DNA of 64,000 bases from Dasypus novemcinctus (taxonomy: Eukaryota > Chordata > Mammalia > Cingulata > Dasypodidae), in NCBI RefSeq assembly GCF_030445035.2, contig NC_080699.1:9796001-9860000 (forward strand). Direction: 5' to 3'. Of this stretch, positions 46,632 through 59,620 are shown in pieces (position 1 is the first letter of the stretch; each line of letters opens with the position of its first letter). The notes beneath the pieces were generated by a model that was given only the letters and a program-made list of their open reading frames with translations, was not told the origin of the DNA and did no database searches. The position numbers and the translations under genes were made by a program.

Positions 46632-48181
46632 CTCACCCTCTGAATTCCAAAAAAGACATTACAATATTCAAAAAAAGATCTTAAATCAGTTACAATGCAA
46701 ATACTAAATCATATCACAATTTAAAGAAATACAGTTTGTCCTGGGGCGAAGTCCTGTCTGCTATAGACCTCTGAAACTTACAAAACAACTCATCTGCTTC
46801 CAATACACAAATGGGCTGGACAGGCAAAAGATAAACCTTTTCATTTCAATAAGGAGAAATTGGGAGGGAAACATGAGTCAGGGATCCTCTACAGTTCAGT
46901 AGACCTGCAGGGCATCCTCTATTTGATTTCAAAGTGTAAGAGTCATTCCTAAATTGATGGTTTCTTCTCCTTGGGGCCCTTTCCACAGGCTTGCCCAAAG
47001 GCAATTTTCTTGGTTCCATCCTCATCAAGCATCTGGGTGTCAACCAAGCTCCAGACATCTCCTTCAAAGGGTGTTGTGGTTATTGCCACACCTTACCCAA
47101 TCTTTGGGTTAGAGTCTTAACCCTCTAGTAGAGTGATGTGAAGTTAACATTCCCCCTAACATTTGGCATACAGGCTCAACCCTCTCAGAGCAACGAGTTG
47201 ACCACCGGGCCTTCCCTAATCCATGGGGGAGAGGTCTACCCCTCTCAGACCTGTGGGGTACTGACCTTAATCGCTGTAATCCTTGGGGAATGTGCTGTAC
47301 CCTCTCCATATCCTGTGGAAGCAAAACTCTGCCAGAATATTGGACAGGAGCATCCACCCTCCTCAACTGCTGGGATAAACTCACCCTCTCTGTACACATG
47401 GGTGGGGTTCCTTTCTTGGCCCAAGGGGATGTCGTAATTCCAGATCTCGGCTTCCATGGTTTTCCTCTTAAAGCTGTTTCTCCTTCAATCTCTCCTTTTC
47501 ATGTCCCTTTTAGTCCAAGCTGACAGTGGCTTGTTTGTACAGTTCTCTCAAAAACCTTATTGATTTTGCATGCAAGAAGCAAGGGTTCAAGCCATCAGAC
47601 AGTAAGACTTTCCACAAGTCTTTCCTAGATAACTGCATCTTCAATCCTGATTTACAAGTACCAAGTTTAGTAAAGTCCTCCAATGAGGCACTTTCATCTG
47701 GTAGCTTGATTTCCAAAGGCTTGGAATTTCTAGAATCAGTTTCTGTTTCCTTTGTACCCAACAGTTCAGTCCTCAGCCTATCTCTCTCATCTAGCATTGT
47801 GCTATAAGCTGCAAGCAGAAGCCAAGCCACATTCTTCAGGTTTACTCTGGAAAGTTCTTTAGCTAAATGCCTAGGCTCACTGTTTTCAAATTCTGCCTTC
47901 CATACAACACAGGGAATTAACCTTGCTAAATTCTATGCAACTTTAAAACATGGATTGTCTTTCCTCCAGTTTCCAATAATAGTTCCATCATTTACTTCTA
48001 AGGCATTGTAAAAAGTCTCTTTGGCATCCATACTGCTACCAACAGTCTCTTCAAAGTACTGTAGATGTTTTCTTCCAAGCATCTCACAATTCCTCCAAAA
48101 AATACCCCTTACCCATTTATAAAACCATTCCAGCATTTCAGTAATTACAAAAGCACTTCCCTACTCCTTGGTATGAAATTC
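46632..48181 (-). mobile_element. Internal region of the MaLR-like element
   Basis: About 1.55 kb between the two LTRs. Read on the minus strand, the part next to the 5' LTR (48181 leftward) resembles the MaLR internal start: a GCTGGAATGGTTTTATAAAT block, then TGGGTAAGGGG, then a GAATTGTGAGATGCTTGG block. A short 67-codon frame at 47933-48136 on the minus strand is what remains of the coding tract; nothing else is open. It is non-autonomous and decayed. No polymerase or envelope motif is visible. Confidence 0.75.
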
Positions 48182-48781
48182 TGTATTAGTCAGCCAAAGG
48201 GGTGCTGATGCAAAATACCAGAAATTGGTTGGTTTTTATAATGGGCATTTATTTGGGGTAGGAGCTAACAGATACCAGGCCATAAAGCATAAATTACTTC
48301 CCTCACCAAAGTCTATTTTCACGTGTTGGAGCAAGATGGTTACCGACATTTGTGAGGGTTCAGGCTTCCTGGGTTCCTCTCTTCCAGGGTCTTGCTTCTC
48401 TCTGGGTTCAGGGTTTATCTCTTCCCAGGGCTTACTTCTTCCTGGGTTCAGGATTTCTCTCTTCCTGGGGCTTGCTTCTCTCTCCTCTGTGAGCTTTCTT
48501 CCTGGGGCTCCAGCTTAAGGCTTCAGCATCAAACTCCAACATCAAAACTCCAACATCAAAATCCCTTCAACTCTGTCCTTTGCCATGCCTTGTATCTGTG
48601 AGTGCCCACCCCCCAAGGCGTGGGAAGTCAACATCCTACTGGCACAGGAGGTTTACATAATTACTTAAACAAGTAAACCTCTGAATCCAATATAATCTCA
48701 TATTCCTAGAGGAAAAGACCAGTTTACAAACATAATCAAATATTTCTTTTTGGAATTCATCAATAATATCAAACTGCTGCA
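48182..48781 (-). mobile_element. LTR of a MaLR/ERVL-like element (5' LTR in element orientation)
   Basis: 600 bases, TGTATTAGTCAGCC to AAACTGCTGCA in plus coordinates, followed by GGCAC (48782-48786), the matching 5-base target duplicate. On the minus strand it keeps a TATA-like AGATACAAGGCATG (around 48585-48600) and an AATAAA at 48248-48253, in the same orientation as PDGFD. It has one or two more tandem copies of a roughly 40-base CTTCC..GGGCTTGCTTCTC unit than its partner (48370-48500). Confidence 0.92.
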
Positions 48782-50120
48782 GGCACATTTACCCCACTTC
48801 AGCTCTGACCTCTTTTCTGGGTACTCACCACAACTTCTCTACTTTCTATGATGCAACTGACTTGGTAGACCTTGCTCTATAGTTTACTTAGGGGCTCCTC
48901 TTCCAGTGGATGAAAGGTCCTTGGAAGCAGGGAGTTAATCATCTTTTTATCCCTCTTCTTCTAGGCTTTGCCCCAAGTGGAAGGATCATGTGCGGGCCAC
49001 TTTAAGTCCTACCTCTTCTAAGACCATTTGGTTTCTACAGCAAGACTCAGAGGACTGCCGAAAGAAGCACAATAGCTTAGTCTAAGCATATGTGCCACTT
49101 CAGAATATTTGAACTAATTATTTGGCTCCAAAAACAACTGGTGTCAATGGGGCCCTCCTAGCCAAGCATTTCTGATTTTCTTTAAATACCTGTCTTTGTG
49201 AATGGATACCCATAACTTTAAAAACAAGATTAGTACAGCCCTACTAATTAATCCAGACTTTCCTTGCAAAGAATAGGTTCTTGATGGCCACTACCTGAGA
49301 GAGGCAAATAAACCACTGATTTAAGATTTTTCATTCTCATAAAGGGAGGGAGATAAGACAAAAAAACTCCAACTACCTTGCAGAGGGTGCACTGAGTCAG
49401 ACTCTTTGTTTCTGCTAGAATTGAGAAATTAGGGTTCTAGGGTCAGCTCTATAAAGGAAAAACAACAATGCTTGAAGATGACCTGTGTCAAGACGCACAG
49501 AAACTAGAACCTATGGCACATATGACTTCAAGGCACTGAGGAATGTGTCCTCTGCCAAATGGGGAAAAGTGCCACAATCTGTTATGCAAAGTGCTAGCAC
49601 TTTGACTCTGATGTTGCAACACTAGATTTACAATGCTTTTGGGTGGGCTGGGAGGTGAGCAGAATATATGAATAATTGCAGTGTGTTTACACCAGGCAAC
49701 TAGTTCCTCTCATCATTTTTCAAGGTTCATAAATTCCTCAGGAGTCTGTTCATCTTTATGGACATTACAACCTCACTGTGATTTTCAGATTCCCTCTTCT
49801 ATAAATCAGCCCATGGTAGTAAAAAGTGTGTTTGCATTTCAATCCCAATTTGGAAGTGCAAATGATCTGGATAGGACGATTTTCTTACCCTTTAGTGTGG
49901 AAATATTAGAGTACCTTAAACTTAGAATCATGAAATAAACTGAATTTCATGGCTCCATTTGCAGGTTTCATTTCTAAAAAATGGGAACATTTACTATTTC
50001 CATTTGTATTTACAAAAAGGCAGTGAGGGCAGAGCAGGGAGAAATTAACCTGAATCATAGTAAAAGGTTCCTGATCAGACCATTTGATTTTCAGGCTTAA
50101 AACATTATGAAACAATGAGT
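48782..50120. other. Intronic, no recognised feature
   Basis: No repeat or exon recognised. Confidence 0.45.
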
Positions 50121-50124
50121 GGGT

Positions 50125-50300
50125 AGACATTTATTAAGCATCTACTATGTGCCTGCCCTGTGTGCAATGCTTTCACACACCCAAGGCTCATTTAATTCCC
50201 ATAGTAAAATCCCAGAATAGAGATCACTGTTTCCATTTGATGAGAGGTGGAAACTGAGACACAGAGGAGTGACGTGACTTACTTCAAGCCCCTGGGAAAA
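50125..50300 (-). repeat. MIR SINE, antisense
   Basis: GCATCTACTATGTGCCTGCC, GATGAGAGGTGGAAACTGAG and ACACAGAGGAGTGACGTGAC are the antisense MIR in order. Confidence 0.7.
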
Positions 50301-51824
50301 GTAGGCTTTCAATAACATGTGTTGGAAAATGAATGGATGAGTGGATGCATATCTGCAAGGTGCTGACTAAGCCACGAAAGCTGCTGACGCCACCAAAAGG
50401 CAATTCTCTGTGCTCGGGGAACCCATGTCCCAGGGGATGAATGACATTCCTCTGAGAAAGGAAAAGCAAGAAAACAAGTTAAGAGATGGCTAAGAAGCAA
50501 GGCAGTCTTAAATGTTATGTTTCTCCTCATTTACCAGACGATGAGTCCCTGAGCTTTAAACACTCCTACATCCCCGAAAGAGTGAGTTCTGCAGGCCTGC
50601 AAATCCAGGTTGATGCCACGGCTTTCTACCTTCCAGTGGTTACAGAACCTTTCTGATGTTTTTTTTTCCCCACTACACAAAATGTAAATAACAGTTCTCT
50701 CCTGCCAAGAAGTGCATCGAGATGGACTGAGTTGAGAGCATTTGAAGCACTGGGCCAATGCCTGGCTCTCTGCAGGCACACTCCACGTTACTGTTGAAGT
50801 GAGGAAAGCAGGTCAGCAAGACAAGGTTAAGGATAGATTCCCTGAAAGCAGAAGTAGCTGAGATTCTTCATCTGGGGTCTCTAAGGAAAGAAAGGTCATG
50901 CCCGCCTCAATTTAAGTGTCAGAAGGTAATGAGTAGGTGTGTTCAGTTTGATTAACGTCATGGGACTTTGCACAGTCCTATGCAAGGAAAGACCCTTAAT
51001 GAGCCGGAATCTTCCAGCGCCAGCTGTTCTGGCTGGAGTGTGTGCTCTAGCAAGCAAGCACCGTCTCTTTAAGTAAGTCCACTGGGGCACCGTGCCAAGC
51101 ATGTTTTAATGGTTCCCCAAGGCTTAACAGAAAAGGTGGTCACAGAAAACACACACAGCCATCCTTCCCAAGAGTACCTGCTGTGGAACTGCGCACCGGT
51201 CCTCCCAGAAAGAGTAAGTTGCCTATGGTTTTCCATTGCCAAATGGACTTTCCTCGTGATTTGCTTTAGAATTACACGCCTCCGCAGGAAGAATACTTTG
51301 ATTATGAGGGATGGTGATGGAGGAGATCCACAAGGATGGACAACCCCCAGGAGAAAAGCAGTGACAGCCCTACACTAGGTGGAAGGCAACTAAGATGTCC
51401 TTGTCCCTCTCTTGAGATTTTCTTGAAACGTTTTTTATGTGTGCCCTTGTAGACACATGATACACAACAACGTGGCTTTTATTAATGCTTGTTGGCAAAC
51501 TGACTCAGATGAGTCATAAACAGTGGTGAACATTTAAGAAAAAAAGAGCTTAGCAAAGGAAACATCCAACAAGCAAAATGGTTCCAGAAAATTTCTGGGT
51601 AAATAGTATAAAGAAGTTTAGTACTTGGCGATTGTTTTGTAAACTTTTAATAGCGTGCTGATTATACAGATACTTAAATATGACAATATTTGGATACTAG
51701 GTATGAGGCTCTCCAGATTATTGATTATTATCCAAGAAACTTACAGGGAAGAAAGCAGAAGAGTCCACAGAAATATCTTGATTTTGTGCAGAGTTTTGTA
51801 AGCAATTAAATTTATCATGGTTGC

Positions 51825-52020
51825 TATCATTTATCGAAGGCCCATTATGTGTTAGATAAACTGTGCATTATCTAATCCTAACACAACTTTGCAAAGCAGT
51901 TATAATTAGATCTTATTTACAGATATGGAAACCAGAGGTTTCTAAGTGACTTCCCCAAGGTCACTGGTCTTAAGAGCTGAGTTAGAATTTTAATACAAAA
52001 TTGACTCCAAAGTCCATGCT
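51825..52020 (-). repeat. MIR SINE, antisense
   Basis: CATTATCTAATCCTAACACA, TTTACAGATATGGAAACCAG and ACTTCCCCAAGGTCACTGG follow the antisense MIR. Confidence 0.75.
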
Positions 52021-52029
52021 TCCCACAAA

Positions 52030-55000
52030 CACCTCCTTTCTTTTGTTCTTTTTCTATTAAATTTATGGTAAACAATTGTAATATTGATAAAATAAAGGTT
52101 TTATGTGGTGCATATCACCCAGTTCAAGAAATCCAATGAAACTAATCCTCTTTTAATAACAGAATCTAGAAAAATAAATTCATTTTGATTTGATGTCCTC
52201 AGTACCTCTGCTGATTTAATTTACAGAGAGGTAGTCACAGAAGGATAATATTTCAAAACTGACTTACATGATTCATCACTGGTGTCTGCCAAGGGCTCTT
52301 TGCAAATTCTCACCTACACAGCAAATAAGCAGATAGGGAATGTGCAACCATTCAATTTGCAATGATTTCAGCTCATTTCTAAAATATGTTCATGTCTTAA
52401 TACATGTTGAAATTATTTCCCATGTTCTAAATCACCCACATGCTAAATCATTCTTCAAAAAGTAAAACTTGTGTCCTCCTGGTTAACATGCAATGGCATG
52501 ACAAATAAACAGTGACAGATGACTGAACAAAACACAAAACAAAAAGAAATTCTGACCTAAGAGATTTCAGAACCAATTCAAATATTTTGATATGGAACAT
52601 ATTTTTATTCCATTTAATCCTTAGTTCCATAAGCAACTTATCTATAAACTGTTGGCAAATTAGAAAGTCAAGTGTTTTAGGTCTTAGAACAAAATAATGT
52701 TATACAGAAAACCCTAGAATTGGTATTAGATCCATGGAAATGGGTCAAGAGCTGACCCACAGTTACAACATATAACCATTTAGAGACTGTAGAAAACACT
52801 GCCTTTGGAATCAACTTAATATTAAGATACTCCACTCAATATTAAAACATTGATATATTTTAAGAAGCATGCATGCCAATTTCGCCATATGCTCATCTAA
52901 AAATGGCAACTCTTTGGAGAATGTATTTTTATTAAGCATGATTTTAGCTCAAAGCTATGAATTTAGAGTGCCCCCAAAATTATATCTATACCATATTTTA
53001 ATCATAACATTGTAAAAACTGTATTCCCCATAACAGTGTTGTTATGTGTCAAATTTTTCTACATCAATTACACATTTTGGAAAGTCAAGTTCTCCTGAAA
53101 TAAGCAAAGGAACAGATCTCATTTGCATGGCTAATTTCCATAAATCGTCTTTCAGTTTTGTCCAGACCAGGAGAGCTCGATCATTTCTTAATTTAGTATT
53201 GGCAAATTTCATGCTATGAACTTGAATAAATATATGTTGCCCCTAAGTTCACAGATACATGTTTAAAATGAACCAAAATATAGTTTCAGTTAAACTACAG
53301 TGGTCAGCAATGATTTGTGGAATCACTGAACATCCATATAATTTTACTTAGTTTGTGGCAAATCTGCTATGCTCATTAGCATGTTCATTGGCAGAAGTAA
53401 ATGCAACTTGAACTTGACACAGCTTTTTATGTTTTTAAAACTTTCAGACAGCTTTGAGGTTGAAAGCATGAAGTTGAAATTATTGGCAAAATTAGGTTTT
53501 GGAACTGCAGTTATCTAGAGATTTCAATTACCTGTGCTACCCTTTTCTCCATTACCCCCTAGGAAACTGAAAGTTGGACATATTAACTTGTTATATTATC
53601 TTCAGTCCAGAAGTTTTACAGACAAGTTTGAGCTTATCTACTGCTTCTGAATTTATTAAAAGTAGACCCAATGCACTGAAGTTCTGGCTTTAATACTTGG
53701 CAGTGTTATCTGTCTTTCTTTCCCTTTTTTCTCCAAACTTTCACTGTCCTCTTATTTTCCATTTTCAACTCTCTTCTTGAGGAGAACTAAAAAATCCCTC
53801 TCAACTAACCTCCCTTTTGTCAACACACACACACGCACACAGAATAAAAGCCCCAAAAAATTTTAATTAAAAAATATCAACTGGTTCTGCCTCATTACAT
53901 AAATTGGTCACCTCATGAGTTTGTGTTCCATTTAGAGTTTATAAAACTTTGAGTTTTGTATATTCATATATAAGAGTCATCCTAGAATCCTGCTTTTTGG
54001 ACTCAGGAAAAATGCCAATTCGATCAGTCTATGCAAGTCAGAAGACTGGATATACATATAAGACAAGCCTGTTTTTGTGCAACATTATTAAAAATGATTA
54101 TACTGATAGCAGGAAACCATTTAGAGACCCTGTAAGATTCTCACTTTATTTGGTTCTGAATGGGCTCCGATGATCCATAACTCTATTTTTACCTTCCCTC
54201 TTTACTTGCTGCTCCCTTCCTCCTACAACAGGATACAAGCATGGATTTGTATTTTTAAGTTCTAAAACTGAAAAGAACAGCTGAACTATTATAGCCGACA
54301 TCCCTTGCTTTTGTGAAGACAGAGGGGGTGCAGCAGCAGTGGAACGATAAACAACTATGCTGGCGCATTTATACACGTGCAGGGACAGTGGCGATTTCCA
54401 GGGCTGCAGCGCACGGTACAAACCTGCCTTCCAGCCATATTAAACAAGAGGTTAAGAAATGGAACCTCCGCCAACAGGAGAGAGAGATGATGTTTATTCT
54501 GTCACAAGGAAGTAGAAAGTTGCCTCAAGGATATTCCAGAAGCCACAGGCATTCTTAAAAGACCTACGCACTGTGGTCTATGGGTAGGGTTTCTGCAAAC
54601 GTGGGAAAGATACTAAAGCCAGATTATTAATATCTCCAATTTTGCAGACAAGAGTTAGTGTGAGCTGCTCATGGCAAAGCTCCACAACACTGGGGCCATC
54701 AGTTACTCTCTTGTTCCCCCTCAGATAAGCACTTGAAGTTGTAAGATTGAGGACCTAAGCCCTAAACAGAAGGTCAGGTAAGAGCTTACTAATTAGTCAT
54801 TTGGGCCCAAATGTTCTGAGCAGCTGTGCTTACCCACACAACTGTTGTTCCCTAATGCAGCCCAGATCCACAATTCTTAAAAGTACCCTTGATATTAAAA
54901 AGTGTAGGAAACAAACTTTATTTCAGCCAAATACCTTCACTTGTCACCTGACAAGATTTTTAGAGAAAACTTTAACGACAATAAATCTTACCACATAAAG

Positions 55001-55400
55001 CAAGGACACAAACTAGAAATTACAGTTTTATTCCAGAAGAAGTAATCACATGCTATTTCTGTACTACCTGGAATCAAAGATTCAATTAATCGTTCTCATC
55101 CTAAAATCATCCTCTCACATGTATGATGAGGGTATTGATTTGTTAAGAGTTGATCGTTTTAATTCATGGTGTTCTTTTCTGCCTGAATGTTCCTCTTCTT
55201 TCTCTCCTTGTTAAACTTTCCTGAACCTTCTGATCAAATGATGGCTCTTACTTGCCTTCAAGTTACCTCACCTCTTTCTCTGCCTCTCCCTTGGGACATT
55301 TCCTATGAAACCATCAAAGCCACCAAGCACAAAGCAGGTCCTTATAAAGGATTTGGGGGAAGGAGATTGCATATGTAGAGTTGAAATCTTGAAATCTGTA
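52030..55400. other. Intronic, A/T-rich, apparently single-copy
   Basis: About 3.4 kb without any repeat I recognise, apart from a short CA run at 53824-53840 (ACACACACACACGCACACA). No exon-like frame with splice sites was found. Confidence 0.45.
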
Positions 55401-55414
55401 ACCATTGCTTTAGG

Positions 55415-55555
55415 ACAGGGGTTCTTAACCAGGGGTCCTCAGGCTCCCAAGGGGTCTGTGGAAAGATTTCAGGGTGTCCGTGAGCTAGAATTGAAAATTC
55501 AAAAAATCATTCTTGTGGGGATGTGTTGGTGCAGGTGTGATAAATTTATTAAATA
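55415..55555. mobile_element. hAT-type DNA transposon remnant
   Basis: ACAGGGGTTCTTAACCAGGG, AAGGGGTCTGTGGAAAGATT and GTGAGCTAGAATTGAAAATT resemble a Charlie/MER-type element. Family uncertain. Confidence 0.45.
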
Positions 55556-55565
55556 AAATGGTGTT

Positions 55566-55889
55566 GGGAAGCGGCTGTGGCTCAATCAGTTGGGCTCCCG
55601 TCTAGCATATGGGAGGCCCTGGGTTAGCACCCAGGGCCTCCTTGTGAAGGCAAGTTCGCCCACACGCTGCGGAGAGCTGCTGGCCCGGGGGGGGGGCCAG
55701 TGCCGCCCAGCCCACAAGTGCCTCAGAGTGCTACTGGCTCACCAGCGCCACAGAGCGCCGACTCAGCAAGGTGACACAATGAAAAGAAGGGAGACAAGCA
55801 AGACCACAGAAAAGCCTGCAGCAAATGGACACAGAGAGCAGACAGCAAGCAAAAAGCTGCGGGGAGGGATGGGGGGGGGATTAAAAAAA
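55566..55889 (+). mobile_element. DAS-type SINE, second subfamily
   Basis: Head GGGAAGCGGCTGTGGCTCAA, a B-box-like segment (GGGTTAGCACCC), CGCCACAGAGCGCCGACTC, CAGCAAATGGACACAGAGAG and an A-rich end at 55881-55889. It shares its layout with the SINE at 58463. Clear target duplications were not found. Confidence 0.88.
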
Positions 55890-56678
55890 CAACACAGCGT
55901 AGTGTGAACTTAGTATGATTTTTATTTTGACGTAGCATGTTCTGAGTGTGGGGGGATAACTGCCTGCAGAAAGGCTGGTAAGGATGGTGGGGATGGTTTT
56001 ACGGTGCTGTAGGGAAACTTGAATTTCTAAACGTTTGCCAAAAATGACCATTTGAACAGATACTGACCCATGTTAGGTTATCAGGAATTGAAATTGCGGG
56101 AAAGTTGTAAAACGTAATTTTGAATAATCCTAAAATGTAGACCTGTCAATGTTGAGTGTCGTAAAACTCTGCTGCTTCATTGTGAGAAGGAGAAAGGTGA
56201 GGAGGCCGTGCTTTGAGAGGAGCCTCTTTCCGGCCAGCACTGAGCTCTGGGCTGCACGCCCCAGCCCTGAAGGCCAGCAGATGCTGCATCAGCACTGCCC
56301 CCGAGGAGGAGGCCTGATACAGCCACCGCCAAAACATTCACCCCCCTTTCTGCAGTTGCGTCCACTGTAAAACCGGAGCTAACTGTGCCTTATTTGTCCG
56401 GAAGCAAGAAGCTGATCCAGATGGTATTGCAAAGTCTCTTCTACCTCCAAAACATGTCAGATCTTTGACTGAATCACATCTTTCTTAATCTTTCTCACAT
56501 GAGCCACGTAGTCTGGGGCAAAATGGAAGACTTCAATTAAAGGTGCTGTGGAAAATAAATCTTATGATAGACTCACATTGATAACCTGATTTAAGGAAAC
56601 TTAAATGTACTGCATTGTTAATCTTTACTTATTAGCACTCCTATCTGCTGACAAAGAGCCCCCGATTCCATTTCTTAC

Positions 56679-56877
56679 CTTTTGACTTTCTGTCATGGTA
56701 AGATCTGCCTCGATGATGAGGGGTGTCCAAGTACAGGTCCTCCAGGTCTTCTTGCCATGACTCTGGGTTGAAGTGCTTGAGGAGCTCTTCCACAGTATCA
56801 AATTCGGCAATGGTTTTGTCCAGAGCATCCGCGGTGAGGGTAGGATCCGTCACTGATGGAGAGTGGTGGGATAGCCC
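56679..56877 (-). CDS. PDGFD: PDGFD exon 5: hinge between CUB and growth factor domains, with processing site
   Basis: Exon 5 covers the linker of latent PDGF-D. The minus-strand acceptor is CTTAG (56878-56882) and the donor is GTAAGA (56673-56678). It encodes 66 full codons plus one base (phase 0 to 1), from GLSHHSPSVTDPTL to YHDRKSK. Recognisable stretches include AEFDTVEELLKHFNPESWQE and the RGRS motif at exon residues 56-59. That motif falls in the region where latent PDGF-D is cut by extracellular proteases such as uPA to release the active growth factor dimer (family knowledge). The basic site is kept. Differences from human are few and concentrated in the acidic linker. The split codon with exon 6 (AAA G|TT GAC) gives a continuous KSKVDLD. 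Confidence 0.96.
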
Positions 56878-58462
56878 CTAAGAGTGACACACAGCTCAGT
56901 GTCCCAGGAAAGGTTCATTGCTATGACGAACAACAGTCACACAACTACATGGAAGGGACACAGACAGCTTCTGATTACAGGCCATTGGACCTCTAAATAC
57001 CATGGTAATATAGTCTGTCAGAGTCTTGCAATACTCCTAAATAAAAGTAATGAATTGTTAAAGATAGTCATTCACGATTTTTGGAAATCAAAGTCAAGCA
57101 GATCCTGAAACTTCTAGTTCATTTGTAGTGCAATCATTAAAAAGATTTAGGTTATATAGAAATATCAGAGTAAGGCATTCAATTTCTTGATTCCAGGTCC
57201 CAAATCATCCTTATCTGTACCAACATGTGATGCTGAGAGTTTAAATTCTGAACTCTTCCCCTGCAAGTTTTGCAAAATTCCTCCCATTCACCACACTTAG
57301 CTTCCGTGTTCCCCTTTACAAGTCTCCTAGCATTGCAGGCGTTGTTTGAGCAGTGCGTGACTCTACTTTAGGGATATCTGGATAAAATTTGGTGTTGAAC
57401 CATCTTATTTACTGTCAACAAGGATAATTAGCCACAAAACTGGTTCTTTTGACTTAAGAGAAGATTCACATGAGAAGCATTAAAAAAAATAGTGCTGTAG
57501 CTTGCTTGTGATTCCAGCTGCCATTAAAACATTCCCAAGAATATTCTCTAAGTGAAGTACAAATATTAGTGAAAGTCTGATTATGTATGTGGCCATGGAA
57601 GCACAACTCTATATAGATTTCCAAGCACTTACTTCACTAACCCTTGTACAATCTAGAGGTAAATGAGCCATGTTTCAAACATCTCTGTAAAAATTCATGA
57701 CCCATTAACAAGGAAATAGAGAGCACACAGCCTCCAATGACTTCTAAATGTCTTTAAAGAAACTGCCAAACAAATAAGATCCCCCAAGGGTAAATATTTC
57801 CTATCACCAAGAGAAAAGGGAAATTAATGAAAACTTGCTTTCCTGAAACTTAACTGCAGTATCCTATTGAGAAGTAACTTGTGGCACAGAGTTTCAGACA
57901 CCAAAGTCCACATTTACATTCTCACTCTCAGGTACCGTTTCACTCTTCAGCCCATCAAGGTCCAAAGCGCAGTGAGAAATTCAGTGATCGCCTGGTCTCA
58001 GTGTAATGGTGGTCTCTCTTTAGCAAAACTAGGGGGTAAAATACATTCATCTACCATTGGGGCAATGGTGTAAGCCGGAAGCATTTTCAAATATGTCCTA
58101 CAGGGGAAAGGGAGGAGGGGGAGACGGGGATGAGGGGCAGGGGAGGTGGCAAGGGATATGAGCTTTACAGCTATTTTCATGTTTTGAGTGAGGGCGGTTG
58201 ACTCAAACAACAATATAGTTAAGGAAATATTTATGAGTGATTTGAAACAAAAAAAACCATTTTGTTTCAAAGCTAAATACTTAAACTATTTCTGAGAGAA
58301 CAACTGGGTTCTTGTTCAACAACTCTGTAAAATCTCTTTCAGATTTTGTTATTTATTAAAATCAACTTATGTTTAAATTATTTTGAAATAACGATTTATT
58401 TAAAAAAGGCTCTGAACACTATATACCACTCTCAAAGAAACAAAAACAACAAAAACCAAGTG

Positions 58463-58846
58463 CGGGGAAGCGGCGGTGGCTCAATCAGATGCGCTCCCGT
58501 CTGTCTACCATGTGAGAGGCCCTTGGTTCACATCCCGGGGCCTCCTTGTGAAGGCAGGCTCGCCTGCATGCTGTGCAGAGCTGCTCAGGCCGCAGGCGCC
58601 GCAGGTGCCGCAGAGCGCTGACTCGGCAAAAATGTGACCCAACAAAAGGAAGGGAGACGAGAATATAGAAGAGCCCACAGCAAATGGACAAAGAGCACAG
58701 ACAGCAAGCAAGCCACAAGGGGGAGGGGAAATTAAATAAATACACAGAAGAATGTACAGCGAATGGGCACAAAGAGCAGACAGCACACAAAATGTCGCAA
58801 GGGAGGGGATAAAAATAGAGTGAGTAAACAAGATAAAAAAACAAAC
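58463..58846 (+). mobile_element. DAS-type SINE, second subfamily
   Basis: Head GGGGAAGCGGCGGTGGCTCA, GGCCTCCTTGTGAAGGCAGG, CCGCAGAGCGCTGACTCGGC and an A-rich tail. Imperfect 16-base target duplications, CAACAAAAACCAAGTG (58447-58462) and AAACAAAAACTAAATG (58847-58862), flank it. The tail region repeats a 60-70-base piece (GAGCACAGACAGCAAGCAAG at 58695, then GAGCAGACAGCACACAAAAT at 58774). Confidence 0.9.
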
Positions 58847-59620
58847 AAACAAAAACTAAATGTGGTCTATCAGAAATTAATGGTAAATCTAAAGGCTCTT
58901 GCTCCTACCCCAGAAGGTTCTTGGTGAAGGAAGAAGTGGAGTCTCTTTGTTCTTCCTAGAAATCTGATCAATAGACCAATAGATGCTTATGATCAATAGA
59001 TGTTTCTCCCTGGAACTCAACCCAGAAGAGTTTCCAGTGGATGTGGATGGAGAGCTGAAATTCCCAGATATCCCAAGTGGACACGACAGTCCTCCCTTTT
59101 AGAGGACCTGGACTAGCCTTAATTAACTAACAGCCCTTTAAAGCTAATCATTTTTGCCTTCATGGCAGGAATGATTACACAACCCTGAGTGACAATGTAC
59201 AAGATACTTAAGATGCTTGAGGTGCTGTAAGACCCCTAGACAGAACAGCAAACTGGATGCTACTTGCAAGAGCTGCCCTTGGAGGCTACCTTGATGGTCC
59301 ATCTCAAGCCACCTGAGGGCTGCCAACTGCCACGCTCCCTGCCTGGCCTCCACAGCTCCACAAGAGTACCTGACGCCGTTTGATTTTCAACTGCTGGGCC
59401 ATAATTACCTATAACTAGCTAGGTTCAGACACACGATAAACTCCCCCAAATAAACAAACAAATAAAACACTCTTACTAGCACCAGTACGGACCTTACTGA
59501 TCTGCTGATCAGATGGAGCAGTTTTAGTCTGGTAGTCAGACAAAGGTAAATTAAATAATCACAGACTCCATCGATGGCAAATCCTGCCACATGAAGACAT
59601 TCTAAAAAATCCCCCCAAAA

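Larger units (their letters stand above)
41033..56678 (-). other. PDGFD: PDGFD intron 5 (15.6 kb)
   Basis: Donor GTAAGA (56673-56678) and acceptor TTGCAG (41033-41038). It holds MIR copies (41580, 44240, 50125, 51825), a nested SINE pair (45086-45627), a two-LTR MaLR-like element (46083-48781) and a DAS-SINE (55566). The stretches 42000-44200, 48790-50120 and 52030-55400 show no coding exon and no repeat that I recognise. The last is A/T-rich and apparently single-copy. Confidence 0.9.

Noticed and set aside
47933..48136. A host gene of 67 codons
   Set aside because: It lies inside the MaLR-like element and is a decayed remnant of its internal region.
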